Origin: Bacteroidales bacterium
Lineage (GTDB): Bacteria > Bacteroidota > Bacteroidia > Bacteroidales > JAUNSR01
Length of the DNA: 64,000 nucleotides
Direction of reading: 5' to 3'
Assembly (NCBI GenBank): GCA_030539115.1
Contig: JAUNSR010000017.1
Span: forward strand, 1 to 64,000
The position numbers were made by a program, and so were the translations under genes. Below are positions 25,930 through 35,164 of this stretch, one piece after another. A model generated the notes under the pieces. That model worked only from the letters and a program-made list of their open reading frames with translations. It ran no database searches and had not been told where the DNA came from. Numbering within the stretch: the first letter of the stretch is position 1; each line of letters starts with the position of its first letter.

Positions 25930-27021
25930 TTAATTAAATATATTCAAATATTTAGCTCTAACATTTTCACTCGCATAATTATTAATAAAACATTCTCTGG
26001 AATATAAATTAAAGCTGTCAAACTTTACACTTCTTAAATAATTAATTCTATTAATAAAATCTTCGCTTGAATTGCATTCATAACCAACCTTTTCAATGTT
26101 AATATCATACCCTTCAAAAGCTTCTTTTGTTCCTAAAATATTTTTTCCATACATTAAAGCTTCACATGTTTTTACTTTCATTCCACTTCCTCCCAATATT
26201 GGATAGATCATATAATCAGCATTAAATATATACGGAGTTAAATCTTCAACAAATCCTTTAATATGAATATCGTTTGATTTAATTAATAAATCTTTTTCTC
26301 TGTCCATTCCATTTCCAATAATAGTCAGATCGACATTGACTTTATCAAACACTTCATTTAGAAACCATTTTAATCCTAATGTATTCGGAGGGAAATTACT
26401 ACCAATAAATAATAATTTTAATTTTTCATTTTCATTATGGATATGATTGTTATTGCGTAATAATTCATTATTGACTCTATCAGTCATTGAAATCGGAATT
26501 ATTAATGCAGGTTCTTTTCTATAATGTTTTTTTAAAGATTTTCTGTCCCTGTTGTTTAAACAAGAAAAAGAAGAAGAATATAATATTGCATTTTTCTCAC
26601 TTTGTTTAACAAACCATAAATGTAGAAATTTAATTATGGGATTAATCTTTGAGACAATTTGTAAAGAATAATCATATTCGCAGTTGTGAAAGAATGTAAA
26701 TATCTTTTTTTCAGGGAATTTATCGAACAGAAATTTTGCTATACTCCCATTTAAAGAAGAGTCTATAAAAAAGCAATCTATGTCTATAGACAAATTGTAT
26801 AATTCTTTAAGATTATAATATGGAGGCTTATTACTAATTAGCTTATAAAAGCTCATCAATTTATTTTTTAAAGAATTGTTTTTATATTTATTCAAATAAA
26901 AATAAGAAACGTTATCGTTACCATAAACACTTTTTAATAAATTAAAATTCTGGCAAGAGCAAACACCTCCTCCATTTACATTATCATTCTGAGATCTATT
27001 TGTGATAAACAAAATTTTCAT
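25930..27021 (-). CDS. Glycosyltransferase, GT4-like (GT-B fold)
   Basis: Protein of 363 aa with the GT-B layout: N-terminal FITNRSQNDNVNGGG acceptor domain and C-terminal donor domain from about residue 200 (LKLLFIGSNFPPNTLGLKWF). The E-x7-E region appears as KVKTCEALMYGK, typical of GT4-type retaining enzymes. Donor and acceptor are unknown. It stands alone between two gaps. The 108-nt upstream gap is almost entirely repeat copy 3, which runs directly into its start codon. Confidence 0.82.
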   Translation of the reverse strand: MKILFITNRSQNDNVNGGGVCSCQNFNLLKSVYGNDNVSYFYLNKYKNNSLKNKLMSFYKLISNKPPYYNLKELYNLSIDIDCFFIDSSLNGSIAKFLFDKFPEKKIFTFFHNCEYDYSLQIVSKINPIIKFLHLWFVKQSEKNAILYSSSFSCLNNRDRKSLKKHYRKEPALIIPISMTDRVNNELLRNNNHIHNENEKLKLLFIGSNFPPNTLGLKWFLNEVFDKVNVDLTIIGNGMDREKDLLIKSNDIHIKGFVEDLTPYIFNADYMIYPILGGSGMKVKTCEALMYGKNILGTKEAFEGYDINIEKVGYECNSSEDFINRINYLRSVKFDSFNLYSRECFINNYASENVRAKYLNIFN

Positions 27022-27120
27022 TTGTATATATTTTTATTTTTTTCATTAAGGTACAAATGCGCCATTTATATACCTTTTGTCGGGTATCTCAACTTTGAGT
27101 GAGTTATGGCAATCTTATCA
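27022..27120 (-). repeat. Dispersed leader repeat, copy 3 (upstream of a GT4-like gene)
   Basis: The plus-strand core is AAGGTACAAATGCGCC then ATTTATATACCTT, identical to copy 4 over the whole palindrome. The outer part (GGGTATCTCAACTT, GAGTTATGGC) matches copy 2. It fills the gap between the upstream GT2 stop and this start codon. Confidence 0.85.
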
Positions 27121-27129
27121 TAAGATATA

Positions 27130-28089
27130 TTAGTCCTTTATTCTAAATAAAACTTTAAGAATAACTATGAGACTCCTACTATTTATAATTCTCAAAAAAA
27201 ATTTCTCTTTTATATCCGAAATTTCATATTTTTTCAATGGATAAAGATTCTCAGATTTTATTACATCAATTGCATAATTCAAATCATTAATAGAATACTC
27301 TTTAAATCTAATTAAAGAAAAGAAAAAGCCTTCAATAAAATGCCTAAACCACAAATACATTACATCTGAAATATCTTTTGGCAGCTGCTTGTTAAAATTA
27401 TTAATAAGTTGTATTTGTGATATTGAATTATCGTATAAAACTTTCATGTGAAGTTTATCTCTTTTCTGACATATAGAATTTTGTGTCAATCTATAATTGT
27501 AGCAAATAGTTTTAATCGAATTTAAGGAAGAAATAAACGTCAATAACTTATAGCAAAAAATAAAATCTTCACCTGTAGTAAAATTATCAAATGTTAGATT
27601 ATGATCTTTTATAACCGATAATTTTATTACTTTATTCCATAAAACATTCTCATAAATTTTATTATTTACAATTAGATATCCCGGAGTATTTTTTTCTTTA
27701 AACTCCTTTTTAGCAAAAGGTATTAAATCGTTGTTTACATGTTGGTAGCCCAATAAGAACAATTCATCTGAATTATTTCCACTAATATTTATTATGTTAT
27801 TCAAAGCATCTTTTGAAATAAAATCATCTGCATCTATAAACCAAATATATTCACCCTTAGCTTCCTGCAGCAATCTATTTCTTGTAAAAGCGACTCCTTT
27901 ATTGTCTTGGGTTATAATTATTATATTGTTTGATCTATATTTCTCTAATATCTTAGGCGTATTGTCAGTAGAGCCATCATTTATTATAATAACCTCAATA
28001 TTATCATCTATTTGACAAATGATTGAATCAATACATTTTTCAATATATTTTTCAACATTATATGCGGGTATTAAAATTGATAATTTCAT
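27130..28089 (-). CDS. Glycosyltransferase family 2
   Basis: GT2 enzyme of 319 aa. Visible core motifs are SILIPAYNVEKYIEKCIDSI at the N-terminus, IINDGSTDNTPKIL, RNRLLQEAKGEYIWFIDADD with its DxD-type site, and the later TGEDFIFCYKLL motif near residue 175. The C-terminal third is helical without clear membrane segments. Substrates are unknown. It lies 8 nt after the GT14-like gene and so belongs to the same transcript; repeat copy 3 follows it. Confidence 0.9.
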   Translation of the reverse strand: MKLSILIPAYNVEKYIEKCIDSIICQIDDNIEVIIINDGSTDNTPKILEKYRSNNIIIITQDNKGVAFTRNRLLQEAKGEYIWFIDADDFISKDALNNIINISGNNSDELFLLGYQHVNNDLIPFAKKEFKEKNTPGYLIVNNKIYENVLWNKVIKLSVIKDHNLTFDNFTTGEDFIFCYKLLTFISSLNSIKTICYNYRLTQNSICQKRDKLHMKVLYDNSISQIQLINNFNKQLPKDISDVMYLWFRHFIEGFFFSLIRFKEYSINDLNYAIDVIKSENLYPLKKYEISDIKEKFFLRIINSRSLIVILKVLFRIKD

Positions 28090-28097
28090 AAAATAAT

Positions 28098-28967
28098 TTA
28101 TTTTAAAAACAGCTCTTCATATTTATTTAATTCAACTCTTCCGGATATTTTTCTTGCAAAAAGATCCAATGAATCACTTAAATGTTTATAATCGCTTTCA
28201 TCCAACACTTTTGGATATTCAGGTCCTGTTTCCCAATCTATATATCTTAATTGCGACTCACATCCTTTTTCTAAATAGAGATTATCTTTAAAACGGGAAT
28301 TAAAAATAATTGTATGAAATATTATCTCATCTCCGCAATGACTCTTTTCAAAAGCTTTAAGATAATCAGGATTATCATTTAGATAGTTTAAGATATATCT
28401 ATTGCAATTGCCGGATATCGTAAACCAATTGGCTCCTTTATAAAGTTTTGGCAAAGATTTGAAATAAGGATTTTTTCTTAAAAAAGGATTACGATGAATA
28501 AATGGCAATCTATCGGTAAAAAGTATCCACAATGTCTGGTAAAGATGCCTATTCTTATTTGAATAGTATGAAGGATAGATATATTTTACTCTTCTTTCAA
28601 TCATATCGTTATCAGGGACAGCAGAGACAAACTCCTTATTTTTATATTTTTCAAAAAAATCTATTATAAATGAATTTGTTTTTATTGGCATACATTCACC
28701 CGACATCATAGATATAAAATCATAATTATTCTTTTGATCAGCCATTCTAAGAAGTTCTATATCCGCTTCTATCTGAGGGAAACCTGCCCAGCGGACAGCA
28801 ATTCTATTTTCTGTAAATGTCACAATATCTTTAATCGAGTGAAAGTCCTCAATATTTGCTCTATTATCAACATGTACAATTATATCACCTATTTGAGACA
28901 ATATCTTAACAGAATGTTCCAAAACAGGTGACATCTTGTGAACCATATAACAAAAGGCAAGTTTCAT
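28098..28967 (-). CDS. Beta-1,6-GlcNAc-transferase-like (GT14, core-2/I-branching type)
   Basis: Protein of 289 aa resembling the core-2/I-branching family, whose animal members add GlcNAc or xylose to branching positions. Family features: N-terminal KLAFCYMVHKMSP, VHVDNRA, the central FISMMSGECMPIK (the family SG-x-x-x-P-I/L-K site), YKGANWFTISGNCNRYILNYL, and GDEIIFHTIIFNS. Bacterial GT14-like proteins are common in capsule and exopolysaccharide loci, and their real donors are mostly unproven. It lies between the GT4 gene 28977-30068 and the GT2 gene, 9 nt and 8 nt away, so it belongs to one transcript. Confidence 0.83.
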   Translation of the reverse strand: MKLAFCYMVHKMSPVLEHSVKILSQIGDIIVHVDNRANIEDFHSIKDIVTFTENRIAVRWAGFPQIEADIELLRMADQKNNYDFISMMSGECMPIKTNSFIIDFFEKYKNKEFVSAVPDNDMIERRVKYIYPSYYSNKNRHLYQTLWILFTDRLPFIHRNPFLRKNPYFKSLPKLYKGANWFTISGNCNRYILNYLNDNPDYLKAFEKSHCGDEIIFHTIIFNSRFKDNLYLEKGCESQLRYIDWETGPEYPKVLDESDYKHLSDSLDLFARKISGRVELNKYEELFLK

Positions 28968-28976
28968 ATTTGATAT

Positions 28977-30068
28977 CTAAATAAAAAATGATTTATATAA
29001 TGTGATATATTTATCGGTACATTTATTTATATCATATAAAGCAGCTCTTTCCAAACATTTTGAAACAACCTCATCTTTATACTTACTGTCGCTTTCAAGC
29101 TCAAGTATCTTATCTGCAAAATCCTTTGGATTTTGATGTTCAAACAAGATACCGGCTCCATCAACAATCTCTTTTAGTCCACTTACATTACTTGCAAGAA
29201 AAGGTTTGCCTGATGCCATTCCCTCTATGCATGATAATGACAAACCCTCATAATGAGATGAAAGGACATTATAGTCTGACGATTTAAGCAATTGTGAAAT
29301 ATCTTTTCTTACTCCAAGAAAGTGGACACGTTTGGAGACAGATTCATCTTTAGCAAGATTTTCAAGCAATGCTCTTCTTACTCCATCGCCTGCCAAAGCC
29401 AAATGAAAATATTCAGGTAAATATTTTAAAGAACGTATAAGCGTGTCCTGATCCTTTTGCTCTCTAAATCCGGCTACACATAAAACAAGTTTTATATTCT
29501 CAGGCTGATTAAGCAATTCACTTTTAGTATATGGTAAAGCATCGCTTATTTTAGACAAGTCTATACCATTCTCAATTAAAATTAGGTTGCTTTCGTCATT
29601 AAGGACAGATTGCATCATCTCATAAGTTGGCTTTGAGATGCAAACCACTTTATCATATCTTGAAAAGACAAATTTGTCGATTAAGCCCAAAAGTTTATTT
29701 TCGGTTCTTCTATTAATGGAGTTATGCTCTGTAGTTATGAGTTTGATATCTTTTTTATACAACAACTTTGCAAATAGAGTCCAATACTGAGCAGCAAAAA
29801 GATGGGTATGAACTATATCATAATTTTTAAGGATTCTGCCTATCCTGAATATATGTAAAGGATTGTAGACAGTTATTAAAGAGCCGTTACTTAAAGATAT
29901 AACATTAATTCCCCTGTCTGTCAATTCATCTTTAAATGACGACGACAATCCATTAAGCAGCAGGACATCAGTTTCTATTCCTTGCTGATTAAACCTTAGA
30001 GCAAATTCTTTAACAAGATTTTCTGCTCCTCCAATGCCGAGAGATGTTATAACCTGAAGTATTCTCAT
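28977..30068 (-). CDS. Glycosyltransferase family 4
   Basis: Retaining GT-B transferase of 363 aa. The N-terminal glycine loop SLGIGGAENLVKEFA, the central TTEHNSINRR, the donor-domain start KLVLCVAGFREQKDQDTLI (near 195), and the E-x7-E motif EGLSLSCIEGMASGKP (near 270) are all present. It overlaps the GT2 gene upstream by 4 nt. The group from 28.1 to 32.1 kb is tightly packed and looks less AT-rich than the block beyond 32.1 kb, which suggests a separately acquired unit. Confidence 0.92.
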   Translation of the reverse strand: MRILQVITSLGIGGAENLVKEFALRFNQQGIETDVLLLNGLSSSFKDELTDRGINVISLSNGSLITVYNPLHIFRIGRILKNYDIVHTHLFAAQYWTLFAKLLYKKDIKLITTEHNSINRRTENKLLGLIDKFVFSRYDKVVCISKPTYEMMQSVLNDESNLILIENGIDLSKISDALPYTKSELLNQPENIKLVLCVAGFREQKDQDTLIRSLKYLPEYFHLALAGDGVRRALLENLAKDESVSKRVHFLGVRKDISQLLKSSDYNVLSSHYEGLSLSCIEGMASGKPFLASNVSGLKEIVDGAGILFEHQNPKDFADKILELESDSKYKDEVVSKCLERAALYDINKCTDKYITLYKSFFI

Positions 30069-30943
30069 ATTCTTTTTTTATCTCTTTTGTACATTAAATA
30101 ACCTATGGGCATCCATATTATTTGAAAAAAACCAATCTGTTTTAATAATTCGGAATATTTGTTCCTGCTCCAAAATGAAAATCTCCAGAAGTTTATTGCA
30201 GCTTTTATTTTCTGTGTCAAAGGAATATTATAATGATAAAGTTCTGAATAATGCACTGTTGAAGCTGTTGGATTTTCACATCTTAGGCGCACAATCTTTG
30301 CAGTAAGACCATCGGGAAGATAATCGCAGAAATAAATTATATCATTAAAATATCTCATTTTATATTTTTGAGCTATTCTATTCCAAACCAATGCTTCAGG
30401 ACAAAACTTTTCATTCTCATATTCCGGGAAAGGAAACTCCTTAAGGACATCGGTTTTAAACACCTCGGCACGATCTCCCTCTATTTTATATTTCATACGA
30501 TAGGAAAGAAGATCGGTATTTATTGCTCTTTTTGGAAGATATTTTAAAGGAGTACCTGTTACTTCTCCTGAAAAAAGCGCTTTAAGGCCAACAACACCTG
30601 CATAATGCTTTTTATTTTTAACCTGATTCCAATTGTAGTTAATAAGATTAACTGCATTATAATCAAGTCGGTCGTCACTGTCAACAATAAAGCAAAACTC
30701 ACCTTTTGCCATATTTACAGCCTTGTTTATAGCACGGTGCTTTCCTCCATTTGGAACAGAAATCCAATTAATCGGTATTACATCCTGATCAACAAAGCCT
30801 TTTAGTACATCAACTGTGTTGTCGGTACTGCCATCGTCAACAACAATCCATTCAAAATCCTGGTCAATCTGAAGCACAAGGCTTTTAAACAGTTCTGGAA
30901 GCAAAGAAGCTCTGTTGTAAGTTGCTGTAAGTATCGATATCAT
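30065..30943 (-). CDS. Glycosyltransferase family 2
   Basis: GT2 enzyme of 292 aa. Core motifs: SILTATYNRASLLPELFKSL, VVDDGSTDNTVDVLKG, GGKHRAINKAVNMAKGEF followed by the metal site FIVDSDDRLD. The middle region EFPFPEYENEKFCPEALVW is typical of a GT2 subgroup common in Bacteroidota capsule loci. It overlaps the GT4 gene and the polymerase gene by 4 nt on each side, so translational coupling is likely. Donor sugar unknown. Confidence 0.92.
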   Translation of the reverse strand: MISILTATYNRASLLPELFKSLVLQIDQDFEWIVVDDGSTDNTVDVLKGFVDQDVIPINWISVPNGGKHRAINKAVNMAKGEFCFIVDSDDRLDYNAVNLINYNWNQVKNKKHYAGVVGLKALFSGEVTGTPLKYLPKRAINTDLLSYRMKYKIEGDRAEVFKTDVLKEFPFPEYENEKFCPEALVWNRIAQKYKMRYFNDIIYFCDYLPDGLTAKIVRLRCENPTASTVHYSELYHYNIPLTQKIKAAINFWRFSFWSRNKYSELLKQIGFFQIIWMPIGYLMYKRDKKRI

Positions 30944-32124
30944 TGCTGTTGTATTTGCTGTGGTTTAGCATATTTAAGAGTATATTCTCTATCAGTCCAA
31001 ATAGTTGGACGCTGTGTGTCAGAAAGAAAAGTTTGGTATGGCATCATATCTCCACTGTCCCAAATCATCAATAAACGAAAATGAAGAGCCGAAAAATATA
31101 TGAATATTGTTACCAACACCGCATTTCTAAGTGCAGGAGAATCTTTAAAGCAATATGCCAATGAAGAAACTGCATATACCATTCCTATCATAAAATACCA
31201 TACAAGACGAACACCGGTAGCATCTCTCATAGTAATAAAAGTGCTGCAGACATAGCATATTGCAATATTAAAAAACAGAGTACTTATTTTAGATGAATAA
31301 AATTTTTCTCTTGTAAAATAAAGTCCAATTCCAATTATTGCAGCCTCTATTGCATAATATATATTTACATCTCCTCCACTTACATTGGCATATACAGAGG
31401 CTTTTTCAAGATCCATTGCCTCTCCAACTGTTCCAAGAGCAGATGAAAAGAATGATGTTGTAAGCCCTAATACAAAAGAGCCAATAAGAGCAATAAGAAT
31501 AACAGGCTTTTTATATGTGTTTAATCCCAAGAAATACAATGGAAGGAATATCAATGAGCTGTTATGAATAAGGAATGCTATAAGCATCAGTAAAAAGAAT
31601 TTTATAATATCGCGGTTAATAATATATGGTATTGCTGCCCAAACAATACTCATTGCAAGCATTTGACGTACATAAACAAAGCTCATCAAAGTAAACTTGC
31701 ATGAGAATATAAATATTGCGAGAAACACGAATGGCATATATTTATTGAACGCTTTGAAAATAAGCATATAGCTTAACACGCTTAATATAAGAAAGAAAGT
31801 ATATCTGCTGTCATCAAAGAGTTTTACTATACCGCCAAAAGCCAAGAAGCCCGGTTCAAGGATTTGAGGAAGAGAGGTATCCTCTCCTCTGACAATTTTC
31901 ATGAAACTATCGAAAGAGGTGATAGCAGGCGTAATATCGAAGATTTCACCATATATATAAACATCATATCCTCCAATCATATCTCTTAATCCAACAAAAA
32001 GAGACAAGACCAATGCAATTAGAAATACAAATATATTCCTTTGGTTGGACGATATTTCAGTTTCGCGGACATCATAAGATGTAAAAAGAAGCACAAAAAG
32101 AAAAATAAGCAGATATGGGATCAT
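30940..32124 (-). CDS. EpsG-like polysaccharide polymerase, integral membrane
   Basis: Membrane protein of 394 aa with about ten or more hydrophobic segments. It fits the EpsG family: N-terminal helix with a short basic loop, then FVGLRDMIGGYDVYIYG, the family GxRD-x-x-x-G-x-D-x-x-x-Y pattern, and KFTLMSFVYVRQMLAMSIVW, where the Arg is conserved. EpsG proteins are Wzy-like polymerases that join lipid-linked repeat units on the outer face of the inner membrane. That role is odd beside an ABC exporter (Wzm/Wzt), which usually exports a finished chain. Starts and stops overlap both neighbours by 4 nt. Confidence 0.88.
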   Translation of the reverse strand: MIPYLLIFLFVLLFTSYDVRETEISSNQRNIFVFLIALVLSLFVGLRDMIGGYDVYIYGEIFDITPAITSFDSFMKIVRGEDTSLPQILEPGFLAFGGIVKLFDDSRYTFFLILSVLSYMLIFKAFNKYMPFVFLAIFIFSCKFTLMSFVYVRQMLAMSIVWAAIPYIINRDIIKFFLLMLIAFLIHNSSLIFLPLYFLGLNTYKKPVILIALIGSFVLGLTTSFFSSALGTVGEAMDLEKASVYANVSGGDVNIYYAIEAAIIGIGLYFTREKFYSSKISTLFFNIAICYVCSTFITMRDATGVRLVWYFMIGMVYAVSSLAYCFKDSPALRNAVLVTIFIYFSALHFRLLMIWDSGDMMPYQTFLSDTQRPTIWTDREYTLKYAKPQQIQQQ

Positions 32125-33137
32125 TGTTTTTTACGGCTAATTTTTATTAATAAAAAATATAGACTCTCAAAATTAGCAAAAAGCCACATTATTTTGCGTT
32201 TAAAAGAGATTTGATTGATCCTTAAATTTAAAGGATATAGTTTTTTCCTTTTACAATCTATCAAAATATGTTTTGAAAAGTCATAATCCAAATATTTATC
32301 ATGAAATAATGAAATCATCATGTTCATAACAATTAAATTTATCCTTTCTTTCATAATTTTTGAAATATAAGGATAATCAGAACTATATTCGGATAGAAAT
32401 TTATTAAAAGAATCTGCAATAGTTACTTCAGCACGAATAAGTTTTTGTCTGTTTTCTATCGATTCGTTTTTAGTAATAGAGCCCTCCCTTTCATAATAAT
32501 AGTATAATAAAAGAGGTAAATAGCAAATTTTGGAAGCTAACAGAAATGCTCTACCGGTAAATTCGACATCTTCCCTATAAGCACAAATATTAAATCTAAG
32601 ATTAAAATTATCAATAAATTCTTTTTTATAAAAAGCCGAACAAGCTGAAGTCGGTATAAATCCGGATCTAAAAGATTCTTCAGCAGAATAATTTCTTTCA
32701 GGTATTAAGCAACACTTTGAGATTGATCTATAATTAGAATTTCTATCAGCTCCTAATGCCATATCAAATGTAACAATATCACTATTATTATTCTTTAAAA
32801 ATTCAATTGCCTTATTAAGATTTATAGAATCAACATAATCATCCCCATCAACAAACCATATATATTTACCTTGAGAAAGGTTTAAACCTGAGTTTCGTGC
32901 CCCTGATAAGCCTTGGTTTTTCTGATGAAGCACTTTTATATTATTATAATCTAACGATATACTATCTATTAGTTTTTCTACACCATCTGTAGAGCCATCA
33001 TCTATTAACACTATCTCATACAGATTACTATCTAAAAGAGCAGCAGATTCAATACAACTTTTTATATATTCTTTTATATTATATATTGGAATAATAATCG
33101 ATAATAGATATTTATGATTTATATGTACCATTCTCAT
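32121..33137 (-). CDS. Glycosyltransferase family 2
   Basis: GT2 enzyme of 338 aa with the core motifs LSIIIPIYNIKEYIKSCI, LIDDGSTDGVEKLI, GLSGARNSGLNLSQGKYI and the metal site WFVDGDD, then CAYREDVEFTGRAFLLA near residue 190. It is directly followed by the polymerase gene (4-nt overlap) and starts immediately after the unclassified 290-aa gene. Composition drops to the very AT-rich level seen through the rest of the cluster. Substrate unknown. Confidence 0.91.
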   Translation of the reverse strand: MRMVHINHKYLLSIIIPIYNIKEYIKSCIESAALLDSNLYEIVLIDDGSTDGVEKLIDSISLDYNNIKVLHQKNQGLSGARNSGLNLSQGKYIWFVDGDDYVDSINLNKAIEFLKNNNSDIVTFDMALGADRNSNYRSISKCCLIPERNYSAEESFRSGFIPTSACSAFYKKEFIDNFNLRFNICAYREDVEFTGRAFLLASKICYLPLLLYYYYEREGSITKNESIENRQKLIRAEVTIADSFNKFLSEYSSDYPYISKIMKERINLIVMNMMISLFHDKYLDYDFSKHILIDCKRKKLYPLNLRINQISFKRKIMWLFANFESLYFLLIKISRKKQ

Positions 33138-34010
33138 TTATTTAAAGATAGCGCCATAAACGATTAATTTAAAATGATAATAATAACATTTAAATACCTT
33201 AGTAACATCAGAAAATAAAATTTTTCTCTTAGTATATAATATTGAAGGAATTGGTATAAAATATGGGTCAAACAAATTATTATAAGGGACATAAGGTTTA
33301 AAATCTTCACCTTTCCCTATCCAAAATTCAGCATTCCATCTTCCATAATCTAAGAAATTGATTGGGGGTAATGTTTTTATATACTTAGAACTTGCCCACC
33401 AAAAATTTCCTGAAAAATGATTTCCTTTATTATTTAGTCTATATATGACTCCATAAGCATTAAAACCATTATTAAGGGAATTAATAGCAATATTAAATTT
33501 ATCTATTTGAAAATATTCCATTAAAATGCGCCACTTTTCATTACAATCTCTCATAAAATCAAATGAAACATTATAGTGAGGATGCTTCAATAAATATCTA
33601 TCGCAAGCACTATCATTAAGCGAAACTCCTTTTGTATGAAAATAAAATAGAAAAAAATCTTCTGACTTTGATTTCTCCCAAATATAATTAAGTATAGGCA
33701 TTTCATAATCTGATGGATTTTGAGAAATAATCACAATTTCAAATCTATCAGAAAGTAAATTTTTTAGATATTTAATATCTGATTCCTCATTATATATTAC
33801 ACTTACATATATCTTATTTACATATTTATATAATTCGGATTTAATGAGTTTGTTTACTTGATTTTTAACAAGATTTTTCCAATTTCTTGAACAAAAAATA
33901 TGATATGCTCCATATATTGGCAAAAAATTATCTTTTATTTCTGAATCAAAAACAGAATTATTATTTAAACAAGATATTTTCTTTAGATTTTTAATTTTAT
34001 CTACAATCAT
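33138..34010 (-). CDS. Unclassified glycosyltransferase-like protein (290 aa)
   Basis: I do not firmly recognise this family. The protein is soluble with no signal or clear membrane segment. Distinct motifs are LFYFHTKGVSLND near the middle, SGNFWWASSKYI, NAEFWIGKGEDF and a C-terminal hydrophobic end. The HTKG segment recalls the histidine-threonine-lysine motif of RgpF-like rhamnan-synthesis proteins, and NFWWA recalls GT-A acceptor loops, so a transferase is likely but not proven. It abuts the GT2 gene without a gap and follows a GT4 gene by 14 nt. Confidence 0.55.
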   Translation of the reverse strand: MIVDKIKNLKKISCLNNNSVFDSEIKDNFLPIYGAYHIFCSRNWKNLVKNQVNKLIKSELYKYVNKIYVSVIYNEESDIKYLKNLLSDRFEIVIISQNPSDYEMPILNYIWEKSKSEDFFLFYFHTKGVSLNDSACDRYLLKHPHYNVSFDFMRDCNEKWRILMEYFQIDKFNIAINSLNNGFNAYGVIYRLNNKGNHFSGNFWWASSKYIKTLPPINFLDYGRWNAEFWIGKGEDFKPYVPYNNLFDPYFIPIPSILYTKRKILFSDVTKVFKCYYYHFKLIVYGAIFK

Positions 34011-34024
34011 AATTAAAACAAATA

Positions 34025-35164
34025 TTATTTCATTAAAGCATCAAAAACCGAGCACCATTTATTAGCGATATTATCAATATTAAAATCTTTGATAGAATTT
34101 ATGGCATTATTTTTCAAGGATTCTCTGTAGCTATTATTTATAATTAGATTTTTAAGTTCTTTAGCATATGCTTTCTCATTAAAAGGTTTAACAAGTATTC
34201 CATTATTATTTATAATTTCTTTAGCACTTGAAAAACTATTAAAAAGTATAGGGACAGTTTCATAAGATAACGCTTCTAATAATGTCATAGGCCATCCTTC
34301 ATATGTTGATGTAAGGCAAAAGATAGAACTTATAGAATAATAATACATGGGATTTAATTTATCTTTAAAATAAATTCTTTGTAAGTTTTCATTTATTGCA
34401 ATTTGTTTACATTTATTCTGTTCCGGTCCATAGCCTATTAAAACCAATTTCCAATCTGGTATATCTTGATAGATAGCTTTCCATATTCTAATTAGTCTTT
34501 CAACACATTTTTCTTTTGCAAATCTGCCCACAAATAATACTATGTTCTGTTTTTGGTTATGGGCCATATTTATCTTTACAGGATTATTAATCACTTCTAA
34601 TTTTTCAGAAGTAAAAGGATACCGCAAGGCAAATTTATTTTTTGAATTATTATTTAAAAAAATAATCTTATCAAATTTTCTTATAATATTTAAATAATGT
34701 ATATATCTTCTATATCTAATCCCTGCGTACGTTTTTAAATTAATTATTATTTCTTTTAAATTGATATGCGAAAAACTAACATTTGATAAAAACTCCTTTT
34801 CTATACAATTTAAATCACTATGAAACACAGCAATTTTTTTTATATTTTTTAAGCAATTATCAGAAAAGAAATATACATCTTCAAATAATGACTTCTGACA
34901 AATAATAATATCAACACCTAATTCTCGTTGTAAATCAATAAAAAAATTTACATTTTCTGTGGAATACAATCGATTATTTGGCAAGAAGAAAGTAAATTCA
35001 TCTTTATATTCATCTGAACAATTCTGATTATAATGTAGAGAATAAACATTATGGCCTAATAATCTAAAAGATTTTATTAGATAATCTGAAACTCTTTCTA
35101 CTCCACCATTTAAAGGATTAAAAATAGAAGGGAATATGAACAATATGTTATATTTATACTTCAT
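34025..35164 (-). CDS. Glycosyltransferase family 4
   Basis: GT-B retaining enzyme of 379 aa. The N-terminal loop IFNPLNGGVERVSDYLIK, the donor-domain opening NIVLFVGRFAKEKCVERLI (about 208) and the E-x7-E motif EGWPMTLLEALSYE (about 292) give a clear family match. It overlaps the GT2 gene upstream by 4 nt. Substrates cannot be named. Confidence 0.92.
   Translation of the reverse strand: MKYKYNILFIFPSIFNPLNGGVERVSDYLIKSFRLLGHNVYSLHYNQNCSDEYKDEFTFFLPNNRLYSTENVNFFIDLQRELGVDIIICQKSLFEDVYFFSDNCLKNIKKIAVFHSDLNCIEKEFLSNVSFSHINLKEIIINLKTYAGIRYRRYIHYLNIIRKFDKIIFLNNNSKNKFALRYPFTSEKLEVINNPVKINMAHNQKQNIVLFVGRFAKEKCVERLIRIWKAIYQDIPDWKLVLIGYGPEQNKCKQIAINENLQRIYFKDKLNPMYYYSISSIFCLTSTYEGWPMTLLEALSYETVPILFNSFSSAKEIINNNGILVKPFNEKAYAKELKNLIINNSYRESLKNNAINSIKDFNIDNIANKWCSVFDALMK

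Noticed and set aside
33524..33542. AAAATGCGCCACTTTTC, resembling the core of the dispersed repeat
   Set aside because: It lies inside the 290-aa coding sequence, lacks the palindromic partner TACCTT and the flanks, and is probably chance.
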